Assembly: GCF_013839525.1 (NCBI RefSeq)
Contig: NZ_JACDIS010000003.1
Coordinates: forward strand, 248,001-312,000
Direction: 5' to 3'
DNA from: Chthonobacter rhizosphaerae
GTDB taxonomy: Bacteria > Pseudomonadota > Alphaproteobacteria > Rhizobiales > Pleomorphomonadaceae
Length of the DNA: 64,000 nucleotides
Position 1 is the first letter of the stretch. Each line of letters starts with the position of its first letter. The notes under the pieces are model-generated. The model saw only the letters and a list, made by a program, of their open reading frames with translations. It made no database searches and was not told the origin of the DNA. The position numbers and the translations under genes were made by a program. This document shows positions 28,712 to 36,929 of this stretch, piece after piece.

Positions 28712-29513
28712 CGCGGCGGCCCGGGCCGCCGACCTTGCCCTCCTGACCGAGGCCGCCGAGGCGGCGGCCGATCTGGCCCTCACCTTCTTCCGCCAGGACC
28801 CGCAGGTCTGGCACAAGGAGAACGCCTCGCCGGTGAGCGAGGCGGACTATGCGGTGGACAGCTACCTGAAGGCGACGCTTCGCGCCTCGCGCCCGGACTA
28901 CGGCTGGCTGTCGGAGGAGACGGAGGACGACCCGGCGCGGCTCGAATGCCGGCGGGTGTTCGTGGTCGACCCGATCGACGGCACGCGCGGCTTCCTCGCC
29001 GGATCGGACGAGTGGACCATCTCGCTCGCGGTGGTGGAGGAGGGCCAGCCGGACACCGCCGTGCTGATCCAGCCGACCCGCGGCCGCATCTTCACGGCCA
29101 CCCGCGACGGCGGCGCCTGGCTCGACGGCCGGCCGCTGGCGCTGGAGCGCCACGTGGGCCTGCACCGCGCCAAGGTGGCCGGCCCGGCGGCGCTCCTGAC
29201 GCGCCTGCGCCATCAGCTCGGCCCCATGAAGGACGGCGGCTACGTGGCCTCGCTGGCGCTGCGCATCGCCATGGTGGCCGACGGCCGGCTGGACCTCGCG
29301 CTCGCCAAGGCGCAGGCGCACGACTGGGACATCGCGGCGGCCGATCTGGTGCTGAGGGAGGCCGGCGGCATTTTGCTCGATATGGGCGGCGGCCCGATCA
29401 CCTATAACCGGCCGACCCCTCGCCACGGCATCCTGGCCGCGGGGCATCCGCTCCTCGCCGAGGAGGCGGCCGGCCTGATCCGGGACAAGGCGGCGGACGA
29501 CGGCAGGGCCTGA
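28698..29513 (+). CDS. cysQ: 3'(2'),5'-bisphosphate nucleotidase / inositol-phosphatase family protein
   Basis: This 271-residue metal-dependent phosphatase has WHKENASPVSEADYAVD, EE near 75, DPIDGTRGF (91-99) and AHDWDIAAADLVLREAGG. This set of metal ligands is shared by CysQ and inositol monophosphatases; CysQ (PAP hydrolysis) is favoured by size and Rhizobiales context. The start is a TTG at 28698 overlapping the pmbA stop by 14 bp, with GAGGG eight bases upstream; TTG at 28677 is possible. No ATG fits before the conserved core. Confidence 0.9.
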   Translation: MPDADAAARAADLALLTEAAEAAADLALTFFRQDPQVWHKENASPVSEADYAVDSYLKATLRASRPDYGWLSEETEDDPARLECRRVFVVDPIDGTRGFLAGSDEWTISLAVVEEGQPDTAVLIQPTRGRIFTATRDGGAWLDGRPLALERHVGLHRAKVAGPAALLTRLRHQLGPMKDGGYVASLALRIAMVADGRLDLALAKAQAHDWDIAAADLVLREAGGILLDMGGGPITYNRPTPRHGILAAGHPLLAEEAAGLIRDKAADDGRA

Positions 29514-29673
29514 TCCGGGCGGGAGACATGAAACCGGCGCGGCGGGCTGGCACCCGCACGGGCCATGATCGCGGCGCTTCCGGCCGCGGGCCGCCGGATC
29601 GGTCGGGCGAAGCGACGGCACGCCGGGGTCGGCGCCGGAAGAGAACAGCTCCCCACGGGGGCGGCAAGGATGA

Positions 29674-29696
29674 CGGCCCCGCCCATGACGGGGCCG
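29674..29696 (+). terminator. Hairpin in the cysQ-DUF4170 gap
   Basis: CGGCCCCG pairs with CGGGGCCG around a 7-base loop, 25 bp before the DUF4170 start. There is no T-run. It could attenuate read-through or shape the leader. Confidence 0.35.
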
Positions 29697-29720
29697 ATCG
29701 GTACAGGAGTGAACGGGGCG

Positions 29721-29945
29721 ATGACGGGACAGAAGCAGCTTCTTCATCTGGTGTTCGGCGGCGAGCTGACCTCGCTCGACGGCGTGGAGTTCTCCAACCT
29801 CTCCGCCCTCGACATCGTCGGCATCTTCCCCGACTACGCGAGCGCCTACGCCGCCTGGAAGGAGAAGGCCCAGGCCACCGTCGACCAGGCGCAGGTGCGC
29901 TACTTCATCGTCCACCTGCACCGGCTGCTCGAGCCGACCACCTGA
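29721..29945 (+). CDS. DUF4170 family small protein
   Basis: This 74-residue protein has LHLVFGGELTSLDGVEF, IVGIFPDYASAYAAWKEKAQATVDQA and a YFIVHLHRLLEP end, matching DUF4170 in Alphaproteobacteria. The function is unknown. The start has AGGAG 11-15 bp upstream. The family commonly sits between cysQ and the LPS genes of Rhizobiales; here it follows cysQ but the LPS genes are elsewhere, and it converges on mutL. Confidence 0.88.
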   Translation: MTGQKQLLHLVFGGELTSLDGVEFSNLSALDIVGIFPDYASAYAAWKEKAQATVDQAQVRYFIVHLHRLLEPTT

Positions 29946-30014
29946 GGCGGTCGGGCGTCGTCGGGGACGGGCGTTCGAGGGCGGGTGCTCGGGGACGGGC
30001 GCGCCCTCCCCCGC

Positions 30015-31901
30015 TCAGCGGCGGCCGAACAGGCGCTCGATGTCGGCGAGCTTCAGCTCCACGAAGGCGGGGCGGCCGTGGTTGCACTGGCCGGCGGCGG
30101 GGGTGGCCTCCATCTCGCGCAGGAGCGCGTCCATCTCCTCCGGGCGCAAGCGCCGGCCGGCGCGGACGGAGCCGTGGCAGGCCATGGTGGCGGCCACGTG
30201 GTCGAGACGCTCCTTCAGGCGCGTCGCCTGATCCCACTCGGCGATCTCGTCGGCGATGTCGCGGACGAGGGCGGAGGCGTCCACGGTGCCGAGAAGGGCC
30301 GGCACCTCGCGCACCGCGACGGCCCCGGGGCCGAACCCTTCCACCACGAGGCCGAGCTCGGCGAGCTCGCCGGCGCGGGCGAGGAGCCGGTCGGCGTCCT
30401 CCTCGGGCATGTCGACGATGTCCGGGATGAGGAGCATCTGCGTCGTCACGCGGCCGGCGAGCTGGGCCTTGAGGCGCTCGTAGACGAGGCGCTCGTGGGC
30501 GGCATGCTGGTCCACGATGACGAGGCCGTCGGCGGTCTGGGCGACGATGTATGTCTCGTGGATCTGGGCCCGCGCGGCCCCGAGCGGCCGGGCGACCGCC
30601 TCCGGGGCGGGCTCGGCCAGGCCGGCGCGGGCGTCGGCGCCGACGCTTTCGCGGACGGCGTCGAAGGACGACTGGACCGGCGCCGTCTCCGCGGCGGGCG
30701 GCGCGTAGGGCGGCTGGGCGGGCACCTCGAAGCCGCCGGGCAGCACGTCGTCGAGCGGGCGGAGCGGCGCCGTGCGCCAGTCGAACGCCATGGGGCGCGC
30801 GCCGTAGGACGACGAGCCGCCGCCGGACGAGCGGCGCAGGGGCGCGTTCGCGCCGGCCGAGAGCGCCAGGGTCTGGAGCGTCGCGGCGCCATGGGTGGAG
30901 GCGGCGCGGGCGCCCGCGGCGGCGAGGGCGTGGCGGAGCGCGCCGACCACGAGGCCGCGCACGAGGCCGGGATCGCGGAACCGCACGTCCGCCTTGGTGG
31001 GATGGACGTTGACGTCCACCTCGTGCGGGTCAAGGTCCACGTAGAGGGCGACGGCCGGGAAGCGGTCGCGCGCCATCACGTCGGCGTAGCCCGCGCGGAT
31101 CGCCCCCATGAGGAGCTTATCGCGCACCGGCCGGCCGTTGACGAAGAGGAACTGCGAGAGCGCGTTGGCCTTCTGATAGGTGCCGAGCCCGGCGAGGCCG
31201 GTGAGGCGCACGCCCTCCCGGTCGGCCACGATCGGGACGGCGTTGCCGACAAACTCGTCGCCCATCACCTGGGCGATGCGCGCCTCGGTCTCGCCCTCGC
31301 GCACGGCGGGCAGGTCCAGGGAGGACCGGTCGGACCCGGACAGCTGGAAGCGGACGGCCGGATGGGCGAGCGCCAGGCGCTTGACGATCTCGGTGACGGC
31401 GCCCGCCTCCGCCCGGTCGGTCTTCAGGAACTTCAGCCGCGCCGGGGTGGCGAAGAAGAGGTTGCGGACCTCGATCCGCGTGCCCCTGGTGAGGCCCACC
31501 GGGCGGGGCTCGGACTTCTCGCCGCCGGAGACGGTGAGCGACCAGCCGTGAGCCTCGCTCTCGTGCCGGGTCTCGATGGCGAGTTCGGCGACCGAGCCGA
31601 TGGACGGCAGCGCCTCGCCCCGGAAGCCGAGGGTGCGGATGTCGAGAAGGTCGTCCTCCTGGAGCTTGGAGGTGCAGTGGCGTTCCACGGCGAGGGTGAG
31701 GTCGTCGCGGGTCATGCCGGCGCCGTCGTCGGTGACGCGCACGAGCGTCTTGCCGCCGCCGGCGGTGACCACCTCGACCCGGGATGCGCCGGCGTCGATG
31801 GCGTTCTCCACCAGTTCCTTGACGACGCTCGCCGGGCGCTCGACCACCTCGCCGGCGGCGATGCGGTTGACGGTGGTCTCGGACAACTGACGGACAGGCA
31901 T
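30015..31901 (-). CDS. mutL: DNA mismatch repair protein MutL
   Basis: This 628-residue protein has an N-terminal GHKL ATPase ([13 protein letters not shown] at 27-38, DDGAGM 58-63, the [10 protein letters not shown] lid) and a linker of about 100 residues rich in Pro/Ala. The C-terminal dimerisation domain carries the metal-dependent nicking motif [12 protein letters not shown] (464-475). It therefore belongs to the endonuclease-type MutL, as expected for an organism without MutH. The 3' end is convergent with DUF4170 over 69 bp. Confidence 0.97.
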   Translation of the reverse strand: MPVRQLSETTVNRIAAGEVVERPASVVKELVENAIDAGASRVEVVTAGGGKTLVRVTDDGAGMTRDDLTLAVERHCTSKLQEDDLLDIRTLGFRGEALPSIGSVAELAIETRHESEAHGWSLTVSGGEKSEPRPVGLTRGTRIEVRNLFFATPARLKFLKTDRAEAGAVTEIVKRLALAHPAVRFQLSGSDRSSLDLPAVREGETEARIAQVMGDEFVGNAVPIVADREGVRLTGLAGLGTYQKANALSQFLFVNGRPVRDKLLMGAIRAGYADVMARDRFPAVALYVDLDPHEVDVNVHPTKADVRFRDPGLVRGLVVGALRHALAAAGARAASTHGAATLQTLALSAGANAPLRRSSGGGSSSYGARPMAFDWRTAPLRPLDDVLPGGFEVPAQPPYAPPAAETAPVQSSFDAVRESVGADARAGLAEPAPEAVARPLGAARAQIHETYIVAQTADGLVIVDQHAAHERLVYERLKAQLAGRVTTQMLLIPDIVDMPEEDADRLLARAGELAELGLVVEGFGPGAVAVREVPALLGTVDASALVRDIADEIAEWDQATRLKERLDHVAATMACHGSVRAGRRLRPEEMDALLREMEATPAAGQCNHGRPAFVELKLADIERLFGRR

Positions 31902-32160
31902 GGGGATCGGGCCACGAGGGAACAGGGACAGACCATCGCGGATTCGGCGGCGGAGCGAAACCCCGTCGGCGTTCCGCGAGCTCGAACCTTCTCCGACCAG
32001 GTCGAACGACCCGGTCGCCGGGAGACTGCTCCGGGATTCCGATCCGGAGCGATCTCCTGTCTATCCGACGATTCCGTCAGGTCGGAAAGCGCTCGAGAGA
32101 TCCCGTCCCGACCCGGTCCTGTCTTGACCTGGTCATGGTCCGTGTCTACTGCGTCGTGCC

Positions 32161-33027
32161 ATGCAAACCGTCCCCTTCGTCCCCGGCCTGTCGGCCCTCG
32201 CCCCCCGCTTCGACGGGATCATCTGCGACGTGTGGGGCGTGCTCCACAACGGCGTGATCGGCTACACGGCCGCCGGCGAAGCGCTGCGGCGCTATCGGCA
32301 GGAGACCGGGAACCGGGTGGTTCTCCTCACCAACGCGCCCCGGCCGGCGGCGGAGATCGAGGTCATCCTCGACCGGTTCTCGATCCCGCGCGACGCCTAT
32401 GACGCCATCGTCACCTCCGGCGACGTGTGCCGGACGCTGCTGGCGGAGGGCGACGCCCGGCGGGCCTATCACCTGGGCCCGGACCGGGACCTGCCGCTGT
32501 TCGCCGGCCTCGACCTCGCGCTGGTGCCGGAGGCGGACGCGGAGATCGTGGTCTGCACCGGCCTCTTCGACGACGACACGGAGACGCCGGAGGACTATCG
32601 CGCGTCGCTTTCCCGCATCCTCGCCCGCGGGCTGCCCTTCTACTGCGCCAACCCGGACATCGTGGTGGAGCGCGGCGACCGGCTGATCTATTGCGCCGGC
32701 GCCATCGCCCAGCTCTACGCTGAGATGGGCGGCAAGGTAATCATCGTCGGCAAGCCGCACGCGCCCGTCTACGACGTCGCGATCGGCACGCTGATCCGCC
32801 TGTCCGGGCGGCCGCTCCCGAAGGAGCGCATCCTCGCCATCGGGGACGCCCTGCCGACGGACGTGAAGGGCGCCTATGGCCAGGGCATCGGCGTGCTGAT
32901 GGTGACCGCCGGCATCCACGCGGCCGACTTCGGCCCCGCGGACCAGCCGGACCCGGCGCTGGTGGCCAAGCGGCTCGCGATCGAAGGCGTGGCCGTGACC
33001 GCCGCGGTGCCGCGCCTCGTCTGGTGA
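32161..33027 (+). CDS. TIGR01459 family HAD hydrolase (subfamily IIA)
   Basis: This 288-residue HAD-fold protein has motif I DVWGVLHNG (the nucleophile D23, with Trp instead of the usual second Asp), LLTNAPRP (motif II), a C2 cap, GKPHAPVYD (motif III Lys) and AIGDALPTDVKGA (motif IV). This is the TIGR01459 group, common in Alphaproteobacteria; the substrate is not known. The missing second Asp is characteristic of the group. It is divergent from mutL over 259 bp. Downstream lies the largest repeat field of the window. Confidence 0.92.
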   Translation: MQTVPFVPGLSALAPRFDGIICDVWGVLHNGVIGYTAAGEALRRYRQETGNRVVLLTNAPRPAAEIEVILDRFSIPRDAYDAIVTSGDVCRTLLAEGDARRAYHLGPDRDLPLFAGLDLALVPEADAEIVVCTGLFDDDTETPEDYRASLSRILARGLPFYCANPDIVVERGDRLIYCAGAIAQLYAEMGGKVIIVGKPHAPVYDVAIGTLIRLSGRPLPKERILAIGDALPTDVKGAYGQGIGVLMVTAGIHAADFGPADQPDPALVAKRLAIEGVAVTAAVPRLVW

Positions 33028-33128
33028 GACCGCCGGGCGGCGACCCGGGATGGGCGGGTCCGGTTCGTCCGGACCAACTGTCCTGGAACGCGCTTCTCCA
33101 TTGGGCGCGTGAAACCGCTAGCCGTCAT

Positions 33129-33207
33129 GGTCCGGTTCATCCGGACCACCCACGCATGGGAACCGCTCCGGACGGGACAAGGCATGGGTGGTCCGCCTGC
33201 GCGGACC
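33129..33207. repeat. Inverted pair of covarying hairpin repeats, first copy
   Basis: The left hairpin GGTCCGG-TTCAT-CCGGACC (33129-33147) is in reverse orientation. The right hairpin GGTCCGC-CTGC-GCGGACC (33190-33207) is in forward orientation. Both keep the GGGT and ATGACGG flanks. Confidence 0.85.
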
Positions 33208-33351
33208 ATGACGGTGGAGGGCGCGGGTGGTGGGGGAGCGTCATGGCTGGCCGAGCGTCGTGGCCGGCGAGCGCCCGAAGCAACTTGCCGTGGAGCAGAT
33301 CTGGCCTGGAACGCGCGTCTACATCGGGCGCACGAAACCGCTAGCCGTCAT

Positions 33352-33430
33352 GGTCCGGTTCATCCGGACCACCCACGCGTTGGAACCGCTCCGGCCGGGA
33401 CAAGGCATGGGTGGTCCGCCTGCGCGGACC
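33352..33430. repeat. Inverted pair of covarying hairpin repeats, second copy
   Basis: The same hairpin pair repeats 223 bp downstream: reverse orientation at 33352-33370, forward orientation at 33413-33430. Stems and flanks are unchanged while nearby bases differ. Confidence 0.85.
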
Positions 33431-33473
33431 ATGACGGTGGAGGGCGCGGGTAGTGGGGGAGCGTCATGGCTGG

Positions 33474-33590
33474 CCGAGCGCCGCGGCCGGCGAGCGTCGC
33501 GGTCGGCCGAGCTTCGTGGCCGGCCGAGCTTCGTGGCCGGCCGAGCTTCGTGGCCGGCCGAGCGTCGTGGCCGGCCTAGCGTCGCCGCGG
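33474..33590. repeat. Seven-unit 16-17-bp tandem array abutting cheZ
   Basis: Units of the type CCGAGCTTCGTGGCCGG occur seven times in a row (three perfect), ending at the base before the cheZ stop. Each unit junction creates GGCCGGCC. Confidence 0.9.
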
Positions 33591-34226
33591 TCAGAAGTAG
33601 GCGTCGATGTCGGTCTGGGTGACGCCTTCGCCGGAGAGTTGGGGGCCGTGGAGGATGAGTTCGCGCTGGCGGCGCTCCTCCGGCGTCTCCTCGCGGGGCG
33701 CGTCGGTGATCTGCATGATCTTGAGGCGCTCCACCAGCGTGGTGATGCGGCTTTCCAGATGGCCGAGGGTGCGGACCACCTTGGAGATGCGCTGGCCGGT
33801 GATGTCCTGGAAGGAGCAGGCCTCGAAGATCTCGACGATCCGGTCGTTCACGGTCTGCTGGTAGCCGTCCGCGTCGGCCGGGACCGCCGACATGATCGCC
33901 TCGGCGGCGGTCATGATGGTGTTGGTGGCGGCCTCGGTCGCCTCCACGATGGCGTCGAGTTCGAGCCCGGCCTCCGGAATGCGCTGGTGGCGCATGTCCG
34001 CGAGCTGGAGTTCGGACAGCTCGCGCTTCATCGCCGAGATCTCCTCGGCCATGGCGCCGAGCTCCCGGTAGATGGCCACGTCGAAGGTCTTGAAATAGGA
34101 CTGGAGGGACTGAGCCATCAGTTCCGCCAAGCCCATCACGTCTTCGAGCGACACGTCGTCGGCCTTGCGGCCGTTGCGCAGGAAGTCGATGACCTTGCCG
34201 ACGTGCTGGGTATCAAATGATTGCAT
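33591..34226 (-). CDS. cheZ: CheZ-family protein phosphatase
   Basis: This 211-residue helical protein carries the CheZ active-site segment ACSFQDITGQR (D141 and Q145, matching the Asp/Gln pair that dephosphorylates CheY-P) within a long helical hairpin, a linker, and a terminal VTQTDIDAYF that resembles the CheY-binding C-terminal helix. It lies 108 bp downstream of a cheY gene on the same strand, which is its probable substrate. The start at 34226 gives the family-like N terminus; the in-frame extension to 34298 is Arg-rich and unlikely. A paralogue is encoded at 59427. Confidence 0.9.
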   Translation of the reverse strand: MQSFDTQHVGKVIDFLRNGRKADDVSLEDVMGLAELMAQSLQSYFKTFDVAIYRELGAMAEEISAMKRELSELQLADMRHQRIPEAGLELDAIVEATEAATNTIMTAAEAIMSAVPADADGYQQTVNDRIVEIFEACSFQDITGQRISKVVRTLGHLESRITTLVERLKIMQITDAPREETPEERRQRELILHGPQLSGEGVTQTDIDAYF

Positions 34227-34334
34227 GCGGGTATGCTTTCGATGCGCCGGTCGGCCGCGCCGACCGGTTGCTGTCGCCCTCTCGTCTCGGACGGGCAATG
34301 CGGCCGACGCACCGTCCGCCTTGAAGACGGTGCT

Positions 34335-34718
34335 TCAATCGCCGAACACGGCCTCGATCTTGCCCTTCAGCGTCTGCGCGTTGAACGGCTTCACGATGTA
34401 GTTGTTGACGCCCGCCTTCTTGGCGGCGATCACGTTTTCCGTCTTGGATTCGGCCGTGACCATGATGAAGGGCGTCTTGGCAAGGCCGGTGTCGGCGCGC
34501 ACCTGCTTCAAGAGCTCGTAGCCGGTCATCGGCTCCATGTTCCAGTCGGAGATCACAAGACCGTACTTGCGTTCGCGCATCTTGCCGAGCGCCTCGGTGC
34601 CGTCGGCGGCCTCGTCCACATCCTCGAAGCCGAGCTGCTTCAGGAGGTTGCGGATGATGCGGATCATGGTCTTGTAATCGTCGACCACGAGTACCGGGAT
34701 CGAAGTGTCCAGAGCCAT
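34335..34718 (-). CDS. cheY: CheY-like single-domain response regulator
   Basis: This 127-residue receiver domain has acid pocket D13-D14, phospho-acceptor D58 (LVISDWNM), T88 and K110 (KPF). The W-N after D58 and the overall length match CheY. It controls the flagellar motor or a related output through phosphorylation by CheA, and is dephosphorylated by the adjacent CheZ. No cheA or receptor genes are in the window. Confidence 0.95.
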   Translation of the reverse strand: MALDTSIPVLVVDDYKTMIRIIRNLLKQLGFEDVDEAADGTEALGKMRERKYGLVISDWNMEPMTGYELLKQVRADTGLAKTPFIMVTAESKTENVIAAKKAGVNNYIVKPFNAQTLKGKIEAVFGD

Positions 34719-35012
34719 CGTCTACTCCAAAAACGCCCTGTCGCTCTGAGACGCGACCAAGCCTCTTGAGACGGTTGTCATTTCAGCGGGGGCGACCAGC
34801 CGCATGGGGCCTCCCCGCGCTAGAAACGACCTTAGCGGACGGACCTGAAAAGTGAGTTAATCGCCATTCTTCACGATCGAGAAGCGATCTGCGGTTCGAC
34901 GCCATGCTCCGTCACCGTGTCACATGGACGAAAGGCCTGTTGTCCCGCACAAGGACCTCGGCTTTCTTCTCAGGCGCCAGCCACGAAGAATTTGAGCACG
35001 GGAACCTTGCGC

Positions 35013-35477
35013 ATGGCATTCCACGAGATCACCGCCTATTGCTTCGAAGATCTCAAGGTCGGCATGCGGGAGACCTATCTGAAAACAGTCATGGATTCGG
35101 ATGTGATCGGCTTCGCCCAGATCTCCGGCGACCACAATCCGATCCACCTGTCGGAGCATTTCGCCGCCCAGACCCGGTTCGGCGGGCGCATCGCCCACGG
35201 CCTCTACACGGCGAGCCTGATCTCGGCCATCCTCGGCATGCGCCTGCCCGGCCCGGGCGCCGTCTACCTGTCGCAGACGCTGAAGTTCAAGGCGCCCGTG
35301 CGCATCGGCGACGTGATCGAGGTGGCGGTGGAAGTGGCCGAGCTGATCGAGAAGGGCGGGCGCTGCAGGCTGACCTGCGAGGCGCGGGTGGACGCCACGC
35401 TGGTGTTGGAGGGCGAGGCGATCGTCATGGTGCCGCGACGGTCGGACCTGCCGGCGGGCGCGCTTTTGCCGGGCTGA
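35013..35477 (+). CDS. MaoC-family hot-dog hydratase
   Basis: This 154-residue single hot-dog domain has the hydratase catalytic pair in SGDHNPIHLSEHFA (D40, H45) and the following RIAHGLYTASLIS, typical of (R)-specific enoyl-CoA hydratases such as PhaJ. The substrate chain is not deducible. It is divergent from cheY and 106 bp upstream of ribF, on the same strand but with no obvious functional link. The start at 35013 gives a family-like N terminus. Confidence 0.9.
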   Translation: MAFHEITAYCFEDLKVGMRETYLKTVMDSDVIGFAQISGDHNPIHLSEHFAAQTRFGGRIAHGLYTASLISAILGMRLPGPGAVYLSQTLKFKAPVRIGDVIEVAVEVAELIEKGGRCRLTCEARVDATLVLEGEAIVMVPRRSDLPAGALLPG

Positions 35478-35583
35478 GGTCTGCGGCGGACGCATGGCTC
35501 GGGATCAGGTCGACCCTCGGCGCTTGACCTGACTGGCCTCACCATGCACGGTCCGGCCATGCCTTCGAGCATCCAAGGGTAAG

Positions 35584-36582
35584 ATGACAGGCCCCGCCCG
35601 ATCCTTTCGCGCCACGTCCTTCGCCGAGCTCGATTCGTCCTTCACCGACGCCCACCTGGCGATCGGGAACTTCGACGGCATGCACCGCGGCCACCAGGCC
35701 GTTCTCGACCGGGTGCGCGCCGCCGCCGAGGCGGACGGACGGCCGGCGCTGGTGCTGACCTTCGAGCCGCACCCGCGCGACGTGTTCCGCCCCGACCAGC
35801 CGGTGTTCCGCCTGACGAGCCCGTTCGCCAAGGCGCGAATCGCCGAGGCCCTGGGGCTCGACGGACTGGTGACGATCGCCTTCGACCGGGTGTTCGCGTC
35901 CACGCCGGCGGACGCCTTCGTGCGCCGGGTGGTGGTGGACGGCGCGCGCGCCCGCAGCGTGGCGGTGGGCTGGAACTTCCACTTCGGCGCCGGCCGCTCC
36001 GGCTCGCCGACGCTTCTCGCCGAATCGGGCCTGAAGAACGGGTTCGGCGTGACCGTCGTGGAGCCGTTCCAGGACGAGGGCGGCAAGGTGATCTCGTCGA
36101 GCCGGATCCGGGAGGAACTGGAGGCGGGGCGCATCGCCGACGCCGCGGGGCTTCTGGGCTACCGCTGGTTCTTCGAGGCGGAGGTGGTGCACGGGGACAA
36201 GCGCGGCCGGACGATCGGCTATCCGACCGCCAACGTGCGCCTGCCCGCGACGGCGAAATTCGCCCACGGCATCTACGCGGTGATGATCGAGATCGACGGG
36301 GTGGCGCGCCCGGGCGTGGCGAGTTTCGGCCGGCGGCCGACGTTCGACAACGGCGCCGCGGTGTTCGAGACCCACGTGTTCGACTTCGCGGGCGACCTCT
36401 ACGGCAAGACCGTGGTGGTGACGCCGGTGAGCTACCTGCGGCCGGAGATGCGCTTCGACAGCGTGGCCGCGCTCGTCGCCCAGATGGACCAGGACAGCGC
36501 GGAGGCGCGGGCGGCGCTTTCGGCCCTGACGCCGCTGACCCCGCTGGACCGGGTGCTCCTGACGGAGAGGATGACGGGCTGA
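35584..36582 (+). CDS. ribF: Bifunctional riboflavin kinase / FAD synthetase
   Basis: This 332-residue protein has an N-terminal nucleotidyltransferase domain (GNFDGMHRGHQ 28-38, LTFEPHPRDVFRP, ISSSRIREELEAG) and a C-terminal flavokinase domain (GYPTANVRLP, YAVMIEIDG, FDFAGDLYGKTV). It makes FMN and FAD from riboflavin. Upstream of ileS is the standard place for ribF in many Proteobacteria. I saw no FMN riboswitch in the 106-bp leader. Confidence 0.97.
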   Translation: MTGPARSFRATSFAELDSSFTDAHLAIGNFDGMHRGHQAVLDRVRAAAEADGRPALVLTFEPHPRDVFRPDQPVFRLTSPFAKARIAEALGLDGLVTIAFDRVFASTPADAFVRRVVVDGARARSVAVGWNFHFGAGRSGSPTLLAESGLKNGFGVTVVEPFQDEGGKVISSSRIREELEAGRIADAAGLLGYRWFFEAEVVHGDKRGRTIGYPTANVRLPATAKFAHGIYAVMIEIDGVARPGVASFGRRPTFDNGAAVFETHVFDFAGDLYGKTVVVTPVSYLRPEMRFDSVAALVAQMDQDSAEARAALSALTPLTPLDRVLLTERMTG

Positions 36583-36929
36583 GCGGCCGCGCGCGCGCCG
36601 CGCCTTTATTTTGGCTCGCAATCCCGGTAGAACTCCGCGTCATGTGGACAGGACGGCCGATCCAGATCGTGATTTCCGCGCCCGGGCGAATTATCCGCCC
36701 GGCCCCGACGCGTGCGGCCTGACCGGCCGGCCCGCGGGGTCCGGGTTCGAACCGGCCGGCGCCCGCGGACCGCGGGTCGCCCGTTCGGGCGCCACGGCGC
36801 CTCAGGCCTCGTCCGAGTTCGGGCGCCATGCGCCCAAGACGTTTCTCCCGTTCGGGCGCTACGGCGCCCCAGGCTTTCTCCCATTCGGGCGCTATGCGCC
36901 CCAGGCGTTTCTCCAAGAGAAGACCAGCC
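36583..36929. other. ribF-ileS gap containing a 33-bp hairpin array
   Basis: These 347 bp precede ileS. The first half shows nothing recognisable; the second half is the repeat array at 36783-36915. The frame open across it encodes only repeated Arg/Phe-rich peptide and is not a credible N-terminal extension. Confidence 0.6.
36783..36915 (+). repeat. Four 33-34-bp repeats, each with a GGGCGC/GCGCC[C/T] hairpin, just before ileS
   Basis: Four head-to-tail units start GTTCGGGCGC or ATTCGGGCGC (36783, 36817, 36850, 36883). Each contains a stem of GGGCGC with GCGCCC (GCGCCT in the first unit) around a 3-4-base loop that alternates CACG, CAT, TACG, TAT, and each ends in a pyrimidine-rich tail such as CGTTTCTCC. 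The last unit ends 14 bp before the ileS ATG, so the array is probably in the mRNA leader. Confidence 0.88.

Larger units (their letters stand above)
33028..33590. repeat. Repeat field: 223-bp duplication, hairpin repeats and a 17-bp array
   Basis: This 563-bp non-coding region lies between the HAD gene and cheZ. A block of about 190 bp (33082-33272) recurs at 33305-33495 with a 223-bp offset and a few changes. Each block holds two copies of the covarying hairpin in opposite orientation (33129/33190 and 33352/33413). Another degenerate hairpin lies at 33057-33075. The field ends in a seven-unit 16-17-bp array. Small ORFs here read only repeats. Confidence 0.88.

Noticed and set aside
32124..32153. 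TTGACC-N17-TACTGC promoter for the HAD gene
   Set aside because: The -10 match is poor and it would place the transcription start almost at the start codon; I could not support it.
33028..33590. Small protein-coding genes in the repeat field
   Set aside because: The short frames translate the repeats (for example MGGPPARTMT in two frames) and have no independent conservation or ribosome-binding sites.
35478..35583. FMN riboswitch upstream of ribF
   Set aside because: The 106-bp gap is too short and lacks the conserved RFN blocks.
36583..36929. T-box or other amino-acid riboswitch in the ileS leader
   Set aside because: T-boxes are essentially absent from Alphaproteobacteria. I see no specifier loop or T-box sequence, only a tandem hairpin array.
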